Assembly: GCA_030770535.1 (NCBI GenBank)
Contig: JASVEC010000016.1
Coordinates: forward strand, 372,001-436,000
Reading direction: 5' to 3'
DNA length: 64,000 nt
Origin: Batkoa obscura
Taxonomy: Eukaryota; Entomophthoromycota; Entomophthoromycetes; Entomophthorales; Batkoaceae
Below, piece by piece: positions 1-11,894 of the stretch (positions are counted from its first letter, which is position 1; each line of letters starts with the position of its first letter). Made by a program: the position numbers and the translations under genes. Under the pieces are notes generated by a model. The model made no database searches. It was not told the DNA's origin and saw only the letters and a list, made by a program, of their open reading frames with translations.

Positions 1-1
1 A

Positions 2-868
2 CCAGAGGAGGTTGCTGAAGTAAAAGAAGAGGAAGTAGCCTTACCTGAAGCAGTTGAAAAAGTTGAAGCTCCTGTTTCAGAACTTCAAGAAGATACACGC
101 CCATTTTTAGTCCGTGTTTTATCTGGAAAGCGCAAAGAAAAGCCAGTTCCAGAAACCAAGGAACCTGAAGTAACAGGGGAAGTACCAGCTGAAGTTGTTC
201 CTGTAGAGGAAGTTAGAGAAGTTGAAGAGCCTGTTGCTGCTGAACCAGTTAAAGAGGTTGAAGCTGAAGCTGAAGCCGAAGCCGAAGCTGCCTCAGCTAC
301 TGCTCAAGAAGCTACTCCAGCCCGTCAAGCTTCCTTAATTGCACGTATTGGAGGTTATGCTTACTCTGCAGTTTCGCCCACCTCTGGTGCTATCCCAGAA
401 GAGTTAAATGAAGAAATCTCTGAACATTATAAAGCTCTTATTGAAGAAGTCGAAGCCGAACATTACGGATTTGTCTTTAAGCAATCTTACCTCTTACATT
501 CTAATAATCACCGCTTTGCAATCCTTGGTAAAGAGGGTTTGTTTGTTTATTACCACGATGCCCAAGCCCCATCTGAAGGTAAAAAGATTGTAATCAACGA
601 TTCTGTCACTATATTGCCATATGGTGAAAATGCTTTCATCATCAAAACATCTAGCCAAAGCTATACTTTCTCCGCCCATACCGCTGAAGATGCTGAGAAA
701 TGGATCAAAGCACTTTCTAAGTTTGGAAAACAAGCTGATGTCGAAGTTGTTCCAGAAATTCAACCTGAAGTAGTTGCTGCAGTAACTGCTGAAGAAGAAG
801 CACCAATTACGATTGCTACTGAAGAAGTTGCTACTACCGAAGAATCCAAAGTCACTACTGAAGCCTAA
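2..868 (+). CDS. PH-domain protein with acidic repeats, 5' end outside the window
   Basis: The reading frame is open from the first bases to the TAA at 866-868, so this is the C-terminal part (288 residues) of a longer gene. It starts in Glu/Val/Pro/Ala-rich acidic sequence with one copy of the basic motif RPFLVRVLSGKRK (from about 101). An Arg-Gln-Ala-Ser-Leu-Ile segment follows, then a PH domain (about 465-720) that opens GFVFKQSYLLHSNN and closes with the Trp helix AEKWIKAL. The tail is acidic. The same order (RPFL-LSGKRK motifs, RQ-SLI-RIG segment, QSYLLHSNN PH domain) occurs in the gene at 4300-6822, so the two are paralogs. PH domains usually bind phosphoinositides or proteins at membranes; which ligand applies here is not visible. 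The overall plan resembles fungal PH proteins of the Meu6 type, a weak inference. Confidence 0.85.
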   Translation, partial: PEEVAEVKEEEVALPEAVEKVEAPVSELQEDTRPFLVRVLSGKRKEKPVPETKEPEVTGEVPAEVVPVEEVREVEEPVAAEPVKEVEAEAEAEAEAASATAQEATPARQASLIARIGGYAYSAVSPTSGAIPEELNEEISEHYKALIEEVEAEHYGFVFKQSYLLHSNNHRFAILGKEGLFVYYHDAQAPSEGKKIVINDSVTILPYGENAFIIKTSSQSYTFSAHTAEDAEKWIKALSKFGKQADVEVVPEIQPEVVAAVTAEEEAPITIATEEVATTEESKVTTEA

Positions 869-1888
869 TTTAGTTTGTTAATTCGATCAACCAGTTGATG
901 TTTGGTTTTTAATTCATATCATCTTGATATTTTATTCTTATTTACCTCTTAATATTATATTCATCATTTTAATAAAGCTAATTACAATATATATATTTTG
1001 GAAATGGAGTTATCTATAGTTTTTTATAATATGACTAATTAAAATTGGAGAGTTTTTAGGATTTAAGTTGAGATTTTGCGAAATTCCTTCACAATATGGG
1101 GATGTATTTTTGTATTTGAGAATTTACTAATAATTTTTCTATTCAAATAGCGCTTAAAAGATGGAAAAAATAATGAAGCCAAAAAAACCTCCCCATATAT
1201 AAGCTAACTGAATATTATAGGTTTTAATCAGTTAAATTTTTAAAATAATGTTTTTAAGATATTTAAAAATTAACAACTTTGAAATTTCATAATAGTTTTG
1301 AAACATTACTGATTAACTTTTTAAATTAGAATTTATTTTTTAATTTAAATAATACAATAACTTTTGATTAAAATGGCATTAACAGACCATTTTAACTAAA
1401 TATACTATAATGTATTTTAATATTAAAGAGCTATAATTGTAATTCTAAAGTTATAGCATGTTAATTAATATTAATCTTTGTAATATAGAAATAATGCTAG
1501 AGAATAACTTTGAACAATCTCTTAAATGGCCGTAATATTTATAAGAAATTTATAAAATAAGCTAAATAAAAAGGGAAATAGTAAAAGTATGATGAAATCT
1601 TAACAAGAATCACATGTGTTTTGTTTCAAGCTGACAATTACCAAATTAATTTAAACCGAGCTTGAAAATAAGGCGTATTGAGAGAAATGGTTACTGGTAT
1701 TCTTAGAAAGCTGTTCATATTAAAAATAAGAACACAATTTCTTTATCGAATAATTGTTTCAACAAATAATATTCATTGATTTCGAAAAATTGCATTTTTA
1801 GCTTAAATAACTTGTTTTTAAATTGATAACCAAAAGGCACTAAATCCTACCTTTGTTTTTTTACTTAATAAACTTAATTTACTTTATT
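869..1888. other. Intergenic AT-rich stretch with one MITE
   Basis: This is the spacer between two PH-domain genes on the same strand. It holds one copy of the 105-bp repeat (1094-1198). I see no other gene, RNA or clear regulatory site. Confidence 0.6.
1094..1198 (+). mobile_element. 105-bp hairpin MITE, copy 1
   Basis: It starts ATATGGGGATGT and ends CCCCATAT. The core AGCGCTTAAAAGATGG is intact. Plus orientation here means the core reads TTTTACTAACAAT...AGCGCT...ATGGAAAAAG. Confidence 0.85.
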
Positions 1889-4034
1889 ATGGCTCTTACT
1901 AGCAACAAAGTAGTACCTTTAATTAATACAGAAAAGTCCGATATTTCCAATAATATTAGCCTTGAAGCTGCTAAAACTGCTGTTGTTCTTGATTCTGCTT
2001 TAGAAGGAAGATCTCCAGAAGTACCAGAGAAAGATGTAACTGAAGCGCCAGCTCTCCCAGTAAAGGATGACCTTAATATTTCAGCGAATCCAAATAGAAC
2101 AAAAAGTGTAAATATAGCTTCAACGCAGAAGATACTGAAATCTAAAGATGGTGCTATCTCTAAACGTGGTGGATTCCCCCTTTACTTGTGGCATAAGCGT
2201 TCTATTTCTCTCAGAGCAAGTAACAACCCATATTCTCTATATGACCTTCGCACATTTTACAACAGTAAAGTTGTTAATATCCAAGGTTCTAAAGCTGCAT
2301 TTGAAAAATCAAATGCTCAATTATTTGATACCATTGCAACTGCTACTGTCGATCCTTCTAGAGTTATTTCTTATTTCAAACCTGAAGATAATAGCACTCC
2401 TCGTAGCTTGATTGATATCAAAGATATTGTATCAATTGAACCAAAGTATAATATTAAGAAAGAAGCCTTTAGTATTATTACCAAGGATAAGAATGAGTTA
2501 ATCTTTAGTACTAGATCCTTAGAAGAATCTAAGTCTTGGATTAATGAAATAAAAGAAAGGATGTCACATAAGCCTGTTGACCTATCCAAAAATGAGACAT
2601 ACAAAGCTAACTATCAACATTTAGGTAATTTATTTATAACTAAACATTTAATAGCTAAAGTTTGTTTTTAGTTGGAAGAAAGGGATTCCAAAACCCAGTA
2701 GCAGTTAAAAAGGAAGCTAGCCCAGTACCAAAGATAGAAGTTGAAGCTATCAAAAACACCAAAATTGAAGTACTAAGCGATGATAAAAACAACCTAGTAG
2801 ATAATGATGAACAACCTAGTGTTCCAAGAAAGTCGTTCTCACATGAGGTAATGGCCACTTTAAATTCAAAGCTTGGAAAGGAAGAGCCCAAAAGAGTACC
2901 AATTCCAGTTGATGCTGAGCCTCAGTCCAACCCTGCTAGTGCTAATTCTACTCAAATCGGAACTGGGACGGATCTTAATTTTCAAACGGCCCTTTCTCAA
3001 CCAGAAGCTGTTGGCTCTACTAACTTGACTAATACGGAGATTTTATTAGATGAACAGGCTGCTGTTCAGTCTACAGTTTTTGAGAATGAAGTAGAAACTA
3101 AACAGATTCAACAACAGGCTCCTAAATCTATTGAAGTAGAGGAAATTAAATCAGACATTGATAATCATTCTGGGATTCCGGCTGAGCCTCTAGTCTTAGG
3201 AAATGATTCTAATAAGGTTGTTTCAGAACACCAAGATGCTTCTATTTCTTCATTAAAGGCTAAAGATGAGATTGCTCATAAAGGTAAATAGTTATATATA
3301 TTTGTATAGAGTTAATTAAAAGTATAGAATCCGAAGTTAAGGAAGAAAAATTAACTGATTCACCATTAAAAAATGAACATATCATAGAAACTATCAACAA
3401 ATCTATCAGTGATGTACAAGGAGATGAACAGCCTAAGAACGACTCAGATTCTACAACATTACCTAGAACCCCTGAATCAAAAGATTTAGCGATTATTGAA
3501 ACCGATACTATTGCTATCAATGAATTGGCTAAAACTGAAGAAATTAAACCTATTCAAGATTCTGTAAAAGAAGTTAGTAGTAATATTGAAGCTATTAAAG
3601 AGGAAGCTGTAAGTTCAAATCCAGACGTTGATTCTCAGAAATTATCTGAACCTTTAATGGAAATCGAGGTTGTTGGCGATTCAAAAGTTAGTGAATATGC
3701 TCCAGAGACCCCAAAAAAGGAAGGTGAGACCCCAGAAGTCCCAGTAAAACAAGAAGAGGCCCCAGAAGTTCCAGTAAAACAAGAAGAGGCCCCAGAAGTT
3801 CCAGTAAAGCAAGAAGAGGCCCCAGAAGTTCCAGTAAAACAAGAAAAGACTCCAGAAGTTCCAGTAAAACAAGAAAAGGCTCCAGAAGTGCCTAAGAAGG
3901 AAGCTAATAACATTAAAGCATTAAAAGACCATGAAAATTTAGAGGTAAAAAAGTCACTACCAAATCTAAAGGATGGTAAAGGTTCGGTAAGTTCTAGCAA
4001 GAGCAAGAAGAAAAAGAAGGGAAAGAAACATTAA
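1889..4034 (+). CDS. PH-domain protein with tandem Pro-Glu-Val repeats and Lys-rich tail
   Basis: Model: join(1889..2624,2672..3283,3328..4034), 684 residues. The start is the ATG giving MALTSNK; the open frame upstream has no ATG. Introns are 47 and 44 nt, with GTAA donors and TAG acceptors. Residues about 85-235 form an N-terminal PH-like domain (GGFPLYLWHKRSISL ... SWINEIKERM) that matches the N-terminal domain of the gene at 4300-6822. The first intron sits at the same place in both (His-Leu-Val-x-Arg-Lys-Gly-Phe across the junction), which shows common ancestry. The rest is low-complexity and acidic. Five to six tandem 30-bp units encoding APEVPVKQEE lie at about 3730-3890, and the protein ends SKSKKKKKGKKH. 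Unlike its neighbour, it lacks the C-terminal PH domain and the LSGKRKS motifs. It is probably a cytoplasmic or membrane-associated scaffold; the function is not known to me. Confidence 0.82.
3731..3890 (+). repeat. 30-bp tandem coding repeat
   Basis: Consecutive units read CCAGAAGTTCCAGTAAAACA plus AGAAGAGGCC, each coding ten residues (APEVPVKQEE). Units differ by one or two bases, which suggests recent expansion by slippage. Copy number is likely to vary among strains. Confidence 0.85.
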
Positions 4035-4299
4035 TGTTGAATGCGGGCATTTCCTAATTTAGTAAATTACTACTTAATATTAAATTTTACCTTAATATCA
4101 CAACTTAATTCTTCAATTAATATAATAAAAGCCCCCCCTCCTTAATTTTAAATATTTAAATATTTTAGTTTTAAGTAATTTGATATGTTTAAAGTCTTTA
4201 ATAAAATATTTTCGCATTTTTGGATCAAAAGTTAAAAATAATGTTCACATAATTTATGGTTTATTTAGATAGGATACAATTGATAAAAACTGAAAATAT

Positions 4300-6822
4300 T
4301 TAATTAACTACAGCGATCTCCTCTACTCCTTCATTTAATACTTCTACAGCCTTCTCTGGCCCTTTAGCTTCTTGCTTACTTTCAATCACATCTTGGATAA
4401 CTTTTACCCAAAGATCCCTCTCCTCAGCAAGTTTAGTCAAGAAGGTATAGGCTTGCCCTTGAGATTTAATATTGAATGAAAGTTCATCCACAGCATCAAT
4501 TTGAGAATCCTTATCAAGGATAATTTTCTTACCTTCAGATACTACTGCACCTGAACGATAGTATATAAATTCTCCTTCTTTATTTAAGATAGCAAAGCGT
4601 TGGTTGTTAGAATGGAGTAAATAGGATTGCTTAGTAATATATCCAGATCTTATTGCTTCTTTGCTTAACTCTTGATAATGCTCATTCAACTCTTCTTCTT
4701 CTTCAATAGCGGCTGGGTATGCTGGAACAACAGCAGAATAAGCAAGCTCTCCAATACGAGATATCAAGGAGGGTTGACGAGCTGGGCCAGATGGAGCCTC
4801 TTCAGTGCTTTGAGGCTCTTTCTCAGTTTCAACTTCAGTCACAGCCACAGCCTCAGGTTCTTCAGAAATTACTTCAGCTTCGAATGGAGCTTCAGTATTT
4901 TCTACATCAAGTACTGGTGGTTCATCATTATTTCCCTCTTCTACATTTTCCTCAGCAGGCAAAACGGGCTCTTCTTGAGGTTTAGGAGAAGTTGGTGAGC
5001 CAAATAAGGATTTACGCTTTCCTGATAAAACTCTAACGATAAATGGACGTTTGTCTGTTTCAGGCTCTTCAGGTTCAGAAGTTACTTCAACGGGCTCAGC
5101 TACTTCCTCTTTGGTTACCTCTTCTAATGGAGTTTCAACTGGCTCTTCAGCTTTTGGTGAGGTGGGCTCCATAGTAGACTTGCGTCTTCCAGATAAAATT
5201 CTTCTAATAAGGTTAGGTTCTTCCTTTGGTTCCTCTTTTGGGTCTTCTTTTATTTCAGAAGTTTCAGGCTCTTCAGTTTCTACAGGTGTTTCGGCTTCAG
5301 TTTCAACCTCAGGATCAGATTCTTTGCTTACAGGAACAGGCTCAATGGTTGATTTACGCTTTCCCGATAAAAGTCTAACCAAGAAAGGACGTGCTTCTGG
5401 CTCTTCAACTTGAGCTTCTTCAACAACATCTTCAGTAGCTTCTTCAACAGCTGTTTCAGCAAGTTGTTCTTGTTCAACTTCTAGTTCAGTTTCAATAGGG
5501 GCTACTTCAACAGGAGCTACCTCGATTTTTGATTTACGCTTCCCAGAGAGAATCCTTGCTAAAAATGGACGTTTATCCTCTTCATCTTCGGTTTCTGGGA
5601 TTACAGATTCAGGTACGTCTGATTGAGTCTCACCTTCTACGGGCGCATCTGCTTGTGCTTCAGCTTCAACTGGGATTTCTGGTGCTATAAGGGCATTTGG
5701 AGTCTCAATTTTAGATTTACGGTTTCCAGATAAAAGTCTAACTAAGAAAGGACGTGTTTCTTCATTAGTAGGCTCTGGTTGAGATTCTGACTCTGGCTGT
5801 AAAGTGATTTCTTCTGCCTGTTCTTGAGCTTCTACTTCATTTACAGGAGAGGATTCTTCTGGATTATGAGCTTGTGCTTGTGTTTCCTCATCAGCTTTAG
5901 CTGTAGATTCTTTATTCTCATCTTTTCCAAACATAGCCAAAATACCGGTTTGAATCCCAAGAAGAGAAAATGCCTGAGACTTAGGTCTAGAAGGCTCTTC
6001 TTCAGTTGTTTCAGCCTGTGCTTCATGTTGGTCCTCTGCTTCAGGAACTTCACTTTCTTTAGCCTCTTCGGCTTCTTCGGTCTTTTCGATGTTTTCAACC
6101 GTATCGGATGTAGCTTCAGCTGAAGGCACTTCGTCAGAAACAAACTCTGCTTCAGAAGCAGAAAAAACTTCTTCCTCATTTTGATTACTAGCTGGGGGAA
6201 AGAAACCTTTACGATTAACTAAATAAAGTTAGATATAATTGTATAAATGTATAAATAATGGTTTACCCAAATGGTCATATGAAAATTTAAAGGCTTCAGT
6301 ATCATCATAGTCAAACATTTCACTGTTCAATCTATTTTGTATTGAAGTAACCCATAAATCAGTTTCATCTTTACTTGGAGCAGAAAAGACATAATCCCGA
6401 TTTTTAGAATGGATGATGAAAGCGTTAGATTTTATACGAGGTGCTCTTTCGACTGATTTAACATGCTTTAAATTAATTAAGCCCTGGGGCAAGTCCTTTG
6501 CATTCACTTTATAATATGCTAAAATAGCGTTAGTATTGACAGTGGCGGTAGCTAAAGTTTCAAATAGGTCTTTATTAGCCTTTTCAAATTCAGCGCGATT
6601 AGACTGGGATTTCTTTACATTTTTCTTATATACAGTTCTTAATTGGTAGAGAGAAAACCCTTGATGAGAGCTGGGAAAAGCTAAGTAGCGTTTTTGCCAT
6701 AATCTTAATGGGAAAGGACCTCGTTTGGATATGATACCTTCCTCGATCAAAGTAGGTTCAGGAATGGCCTCGATAGGAGCTTGGTTATGTGCTTCATTTG
6801 AAGTATCGTTATTTGATGACAT
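4300..6822 (-). CDS. Two-PH-domain protein with five basic LSGKRKS motifs in an acidic linker
   Basis: Model: complement(join(4300..6218,6267..6822)), 824 residues; the 48-nt intron has a GTAAAC donor and TTTAG acceptor. The start is the ATG giving MSSNND. Residues about 27-170 form an N-terminal PH-like domain (GIISKRGPFPLRLWQKRYL ... DLWVTSIQNRL). Residues about 711-800 form a second PH domain (GYITKQSYLLHSNNQRF ... DLWVKVIQDV). The linker of about 500 residues is rich in Glu, Pro and Val. It carries five copies of [RPFLVR]-[IVL]-LSG-[KNR]-RKS at about residues 341, 402, 462, 521 and 576, each followed by a short Lys/Thr-Ile/Met-Glu stretch. The Arg-Lys-Ser cores look like basophilic-kinase sites. 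It is convergent with the gene at 1889-4034 and a paralog of the partial gene at the left edge. A membrane-proximal scaffold is plausible; the actual role is unknown. Confidence 0.85.
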
Positions 6823-8190
6823 TGTATTTTTAACTATAAATAAGAAAATAAACAAAAATTCTAAGGTTTAAAAAAGTTCACGATATTAACAAAAGCTCAA
6901 CTTTATAGTGATCCCAATATAAACTCCGGGGGTAGCAATTATGGTTGCTGAAAAGGAGGTGTATAAATGGCGAATTTAATAAAATGGGTTAGAAGTTTCC
7001 ATTTTAAGATAGTAAATTAAGGCAAGTTACTAGGAATATTATTTTATTAACCCTTTTTAATTGTCCATTTTATGATATATATTCTATTCACATTCTTTTT
7101 TGTTAATTATTTCAGTTGAAAGGAGTTTTTTTCAACGGTCATTACCTTAATTTTTATTCCTGCTTTTTTTTTCCGGTAAGCTTAATTCTGAGCCACTTTT
7201 AAGGGCTATTTATTAAAATTCGATTACTTTTATTACAAAAAAGTAATTAAAGTGAACTTTATATTAAAAATATTGGCTTTGGCATAAACCTTTGTAATTA
7301 TGCACTAGTTTACTTGGATCACTTTGTTATGTTATTCTTTGTTTTATAAAACTGCTAAGCTATATTTTAAAGGCCTGTTTTTATTACGGTTAGCAATGAA
7401 ATCTTCTGAAGCAAAATATACAATTAAGCGGTTACATTTTGTTACATTAAGCTATAAAAAGTATCTTATGCTTATAACCATTCTAAAGCGTGATGTTATT
7501 TAAGCATAAATGTTCAAGTCATTCATCAATATTTAAGTATATTTGTCATCCATAAACATTTGGTTGTATGGTTTCGTAAACTGCAAAAAATAAAATTCAA
7601 TTTTTAACTTGATTTTTTAAATTTAAAGTCAAAGTTCAATTTAGCATTTAAATGTTTGCAATTATAATAAAGTACTTTGAAAAACAAACAGCCCAAAACT
7701 TCGGAGTATACTGGTGAGTTATTGTCATTATATAATATATGATTTATTTTTTATTTTTTATTTTGCGAACATTCTTTTATTGTGCTTTATTTCATTTAAA
7801 AAAGAGTCAATCAACTGTTGTTTATGCTATAAGATTATTTACTTTTATATTACAGCTAATATTTTGAGTACAAGTTAATACTATAGTTTAAACGAAAAGG
7901 AAATAGTATATAAGAGTTGAATAAAAACATATATGAGATTTGTTTTTTATGACATTTACTATTATCAATCAATATCTTATGCTAGTTTATAGACGATTAC
8001 CTTTGCTTAATAAATATATAAAAAGTACTGTAATTTCTAATACTTAATATTTATGTCTCCTATTATAGTTATTTAAATTTGGGCTCTTGTATCAAATAAA
8101 TACAGAAAACTGATGGTTGATTATTAAAAATTTTGTAATTCAATAATAAATCGTAACAATTATCAAATATTCTCAACTTGAAAATGATTA

Positions 8191-8294
8191 AATGGGGATG
8201 TTTTTTTCTGTTTAAGAATTTTACTAACAATTTTTCCACTCAAATAGTGTTTAAAAAAATGGAAAAATAATGAAATCAAAAAAAACACCCCCAA
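8191..8294 (+). mobile_element. 105-bp hairpin MITE, copy 2
   Basis: Ends AATGGGGATG and CACCCCCA; the core is changed to AGTGTTTAAAA. Confidence 0.8.
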
Positions 8295-9499
8295 ATGTTC
8301 AAATGGTAGTAAAGTAGACTGATCAAACACATGTTATTTTAGTTTGTTAATAATTTGGCGCTCTGCAATTAACTTGCTTTCAATTATATCCTATAAGAAG
8401 CTTAATAAAGAATGGTATTGCTTTATGTTTTACAATTTAATAGCCCTAGATAGCTTCTCATTATTTGAGATTTATAATTGCTGCATTATCAATAGTTTTT
8501 CAAACCATATGATGCCAAGGGAGAACTTCTCAGGCTCAATTTAGTATCAAGATTAAAAGACAATCTTTTATTTAATCATTGGCAATAGCCTCTTATTTAT
8601 ACTGTACCGTTTGATATATGAATAGTCTGATTGAATTTATACATACTCTTTAATAAACCGCATTTTTAAAAATAATATAATAATTCTTTTCTATTTTGAA
8701 TAATGTATTTCCTAATAAGACAAGTAGCAAATATTTGAAATATAGTTTAGGATAAAACTTTATTTTAACTAAGATTGTGTTTAAAATAAGTTTTTTGAAA
8801 CTAGATTTTAAGAGCAATATTAATACCTGTAAGCATAATAAATAAATTACTCAGTAGTTATAATGTGAAAAAGGAATTCTGTTTAAGAATCTAAGTGGTT
8901 TTTAATGACTTTTCCTAATAATAACACAATACCTATGCTTTTTTATCATTAAGGTCTTCCATCTTGTAAGGCGTATTTAAAACTATTAGATAGGAATGTT
9001 TCTAGTTTATTATACAAAAGTATGATTACCTAATTAGTAATAAAGTTCTTTTTTCAAAAAGTAATATAAATATGATAGTTGATGTAGTTTTGTAACACTT
9101 AATCCAAGTAAAAAACACTAAACTTATGCTCTTTATGCTAGCTTTGAAACAATTCACTGCCATATTTGGTATATTGCCTATTATCTAGATTTAAATAAAA
9201 CAACTTCTAGGATTCTTAATTAAAACAAATTTTGGACATAATGCTTTATAAGATACTCCAAAAAATATATTTAATTAAAAAAGGTATCTATTTGATAAAA
9301 AGAAAGCTCAGCTCAAATTCAACCGAAAGTAAGAAACTAACTCTTTCTTAAGTTTATATCAAATACCAATATACTATTAAAAGTTAGATAAAAAGCGGCA
9401 TTCATCAAAACTTCATTACTATTGATTTAATATAGAAACCAATTTTTAAATCAAGAGAATGAGCGCTAATAATATATTAAAGCTCTTATGGAATAAATA

Positions 9500-9680
9500 T
9501 TTCATTTTAATAAAATTATTCAAATACCATGTATACGTTCGGTTTATGCCCATTAAATATCCTCTAAAAATAAACTATCACCATGGTTGCTTTAATAAAA
9601 AGTTCAAAAAGTTCCCACAATCATCTTACTGATTTATATTTACTAATGCTTAGTTTTTGAGCTTATAACTCACTATTATC
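9500..9680 (+). repeat. Diverged copy of lipase upstream region
   Basis: TTCATTTTAATAAAATTATT followed by CAAATACCATGTA here aligns with TTCATTTTATTAAATTATTC and AAATACTGCATGTG at about 12250. Scattered matches follow (cctctaaaaataaa against cctaaaaataaa). It lies about 590 bp before the lipase ATG at 10088, against about 490 bp before the ATG at 12739. The duplication that made the two lipases therefore included upstream DNA, now diverged. Confidence 0.5.
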
Positions 9681-10087
9681 ACCTGATATTCATGATATAA
9701 CCTAAGCTAGTATCAAAACTCTAAACCAGATGCCTTAGCTATGTGTTTGGTTTAATATAAATACACATAGTCTTTTTATATACAAAATATTGGCCTATAA
9801 TGAATTGACCTTTTCTAATAACTTTAGTAGGGTTAGAGACTCATGAGAGGCTCATTTACCAATAAAGTTTAAGAAAAATGAGTTTGACTTTATTCTTTTT
9901 AACCAAAATGATTTACTTTTAAATACCAAATTTTCTCATTATATCTTATAAACAAAAGAATATACTTAAGCAAAAATTAGCGGAAAATGAACTAGAATAT
10001 TAAATAACCGAGAAAAACGGTTGGAGTGAAATCCATATAAATTAACCAAATAAATAAAATCAAGAAATAAAAACAACTTTTATTTAT

Positions 10088-11071
10088 ATGCTTCAATTTA
10101 TCATCGTTACATTATTATTAAGCCAAAGCTTGATCAGTCAAGCTATAATTCAAGGCAATGATGAGCGCTTACCTAATGTTGCTAATGATCCTAACTTGGC
10201 CATTTTTATTGAAGGATTAAAAATAATTAAATACACCTATGTAGATAAAAAACCACCCAACTTTTCTGGTTTCACAGGGTCAAATTTAAAGTCTAGTACT
10301 CCAGAAGAAGCTCAAAGAGTTTCTAGTTTTGCTGGTGCAGCTTATTGCTCTACTCATACATTAACAAGTTGGAAGTGTAATCATTGTGAAAGAATAGGAG
10401 CAGGTATCCAAGTTAAACATATTTTTGAAGACCTTTTTACAGGAGGTAGAGGTTTCTTAGCTTTAGATGAAGCTAAGAAGCAGATTATTGTATCATTTAG
10501 AGGCAGTTATAATATACAAAATTGGGTCGGCAATGCTAGGTTCTTGCAATCACAATATTTGGTTGAAAATGGTGGTACTGATATTTATATACATACTGGA
10601 TTTAAAGATGGAATAAACGCTTTACTACCAAAATTTAAAAATGAGTTTGATACTTTATTAAAAGAGCATGGTGATTTTAAGGTCATTGTTACAGGCCACT
10701 CTTTAGGTGGTGCTATGGCTACTTTAGCTTCAATTGAACTTAAAAAAGCTTTTGGTTTAAACTGGGATAGAATTGAATTGTTTACTTATGGTGAGCCAAG
10801 GGTAGGAAACCTTGCTTTTGCTGAATGGTTTAACTCTCAAACGTTAACCGTATCTCGTGTTGTCAATGATAGAGATATTGTACCCCATGTACCCCCTCGT
10901 AACTTTGGGTATTCTCAACATCATAATGAGATATTTCTGAACGACGGTACTACGACTATTTGTAAAACCAACACTTTAGAAGATCCTAATTGTTCTTTAT
11001 CTAATGAACCTTTCTTACTTATTTCCGACCACTTACTTTACTATAATGGTATATTTGGAGGATTATGTTGA
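10088..11071 (+). CDS. Secreted class 3 lipase (Rhizomucor miehei lipase type), copy A
   Basis: 327 residues, no intron. It has a hydrophobic signal peptide (about 1-19) and then a short pro-like segment. The alpha/beta-hydrolase fold is class 3: VSFRGSYNIQNW (oxyanion Ser140 and lid start), VTGHSLGGA with nucleophile Ser205, VNDRDIVPHVPP with catalytic Asp263, and SDHLLYYNG with catalytic His315. It ends GGLC, like the R. miehei enzyme ending in GLC. Cysteines at 87, 97 and 100 and two near the C-terminus suggest disulfides. The expected reaction is hydrolysis of triacylglycerols outside the cell. From 10267 to 11055 the DNA matches the lipase at 12921-13709 except for one base, while the N-terminal 60 codons and both flanks have diverged. 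Confidence 0.95.
   Translation: MLQFIIVTLLLSQSLISQAIIQGNDERLPNVANDPNLAIFIEGLKIIKYTYVDKKPPNFSGFTGSNLKSSTPEEAQRVSSFAGAAYCSTHTLTSWKCNHCERIGAGIQVKHIFEDLFTGGRGFLALDEAKKQIIVSFRGSYNIQNWVGNARFLQSQYLVENGGTDIYIHTGFKDGINALLPKFKNEFDTLLKEHGDFKVIVTGHSLGGAMATLASIELKKAFGLNWDRIELFTYGEPRVGNLAFAEWFNSQTLTVSRVVNDRDIVPHVPPRNFGYSQHHNEIFLNDGTTTICKTNTLEDPNCSLSNEPFLLISDHLLYYNGIFGGLC
10267..11055 (+). repeat. Near-identical lipase tract, member 1
   Basis: This 789-bp block is matched at 12921-13709 with a single visible substitution (A at 10569, G at 13223; Asn to Ser). Similarity falls sharply at both edges, although coding sequence continues on the 5' side. Confidence 0.9.
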
Positions 11072-11479
11072 TTTATACTAACTTGAACTAAAAACATTTA
11101 TATTGCTATTTATAACTTTATAAACTCAGATTTGACTTATAGGATTACGTGTTATAAATACTCATTTTTAGCATAAATAGTTTATTTGACTGTAATTATG
11201 TTTCTGTTCCAAGTATAAATTTTTAAATTTTAAAAACTAATTAACATTGTATGTAATAAGAATAAACTTTGTTTTTCGACTGTTTTTTTAAAATGCTAAT
11301 TTTATTAAGCTTTAATATTAAACACTAAACTCAAAGTTGTTGTTACATTCAAGAAGATATAAATTAATTTTTAACTTATTACCTAATTAAAATATATTTA
11401 TTTCAACAAGCTATAAATTTTTTAAAAATCGACCAAAATTTTAAAAGCTTTTAACATGGTTTTTCCTATAATTTATAAA

Positions 11480-11583
11480 ATATGGGAATGTATTTTTGCA
11501 TTTAAGAGTTTTACTAACAATTTTTCCACTCAAATAGTGCTTAAAAATGGAAAAAGCAATGAAGCCAAAAAACATCCCTATAT
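11480..11583 (+). mobile_element. 105-bp hairpin MITE, copy 3
   Basis: Ends ATATGGGAATG and CATCCCTATA; the core AGTGCTTAAAAATGG is shortened by two bases. Confidence 0.82.
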
Positions 11584-11721
11584 AATTTTTTCATATTTGA
11601 TTAGCCTTGTCTATCATTGCATTTTATTTTTTGACTTTAAAGCATCCAAATGTTATTGACATTTAAATATTTTATAAATCATAGATAGTTTTTCCAAAGT
11701 TCTGTTCTATCAAATGTAAAT

Positions 11722-11825
11722 ATATGGGAGTGTTTTTTTGACTTCATTATTTTTTCCATTTTTAAGCGCTACTTAAGCGGAAAAATTGTTAATGAAATCC
11801 TTAAACACAAAATACATCCCCATAT
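11722..11825 (-). mobile_element. 105-bp hairpin MITE, copy 4
   Basis: Ends ATATGGGAGTG and CATCCCCATAT; core TTAAGCGCTACTTAAGCGG. Confidence 0.85.
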
Positions 11826-11894
11826 CTTTATTGAATATAAACCTTTATTTTGAAAGTAGGTTTGAGTGAATTTTATCAAAAAACAAACACTAGA

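Larger units (their letters stand above)
6823..10087. other. Long AT-rich intergenic region with one MITE
   Basis: It separates the PH gene from the first lipase. It holds one 105-bp repeat (8191-8294). The part from about 9500 to 9700 resembles 12240-12420 upstream of the second lipase. No ORF looks coding and I see no RNA gene. Confidence 0.6.

Noticed and set aside
3635-4006. Reverse-strand frame of 123 codons rich in Thr-Gly-Thr-Ser
   Set aside because: It is the mirror of the tandem repeat in the PH gene; its repeats simply follow from the 30-bp units.
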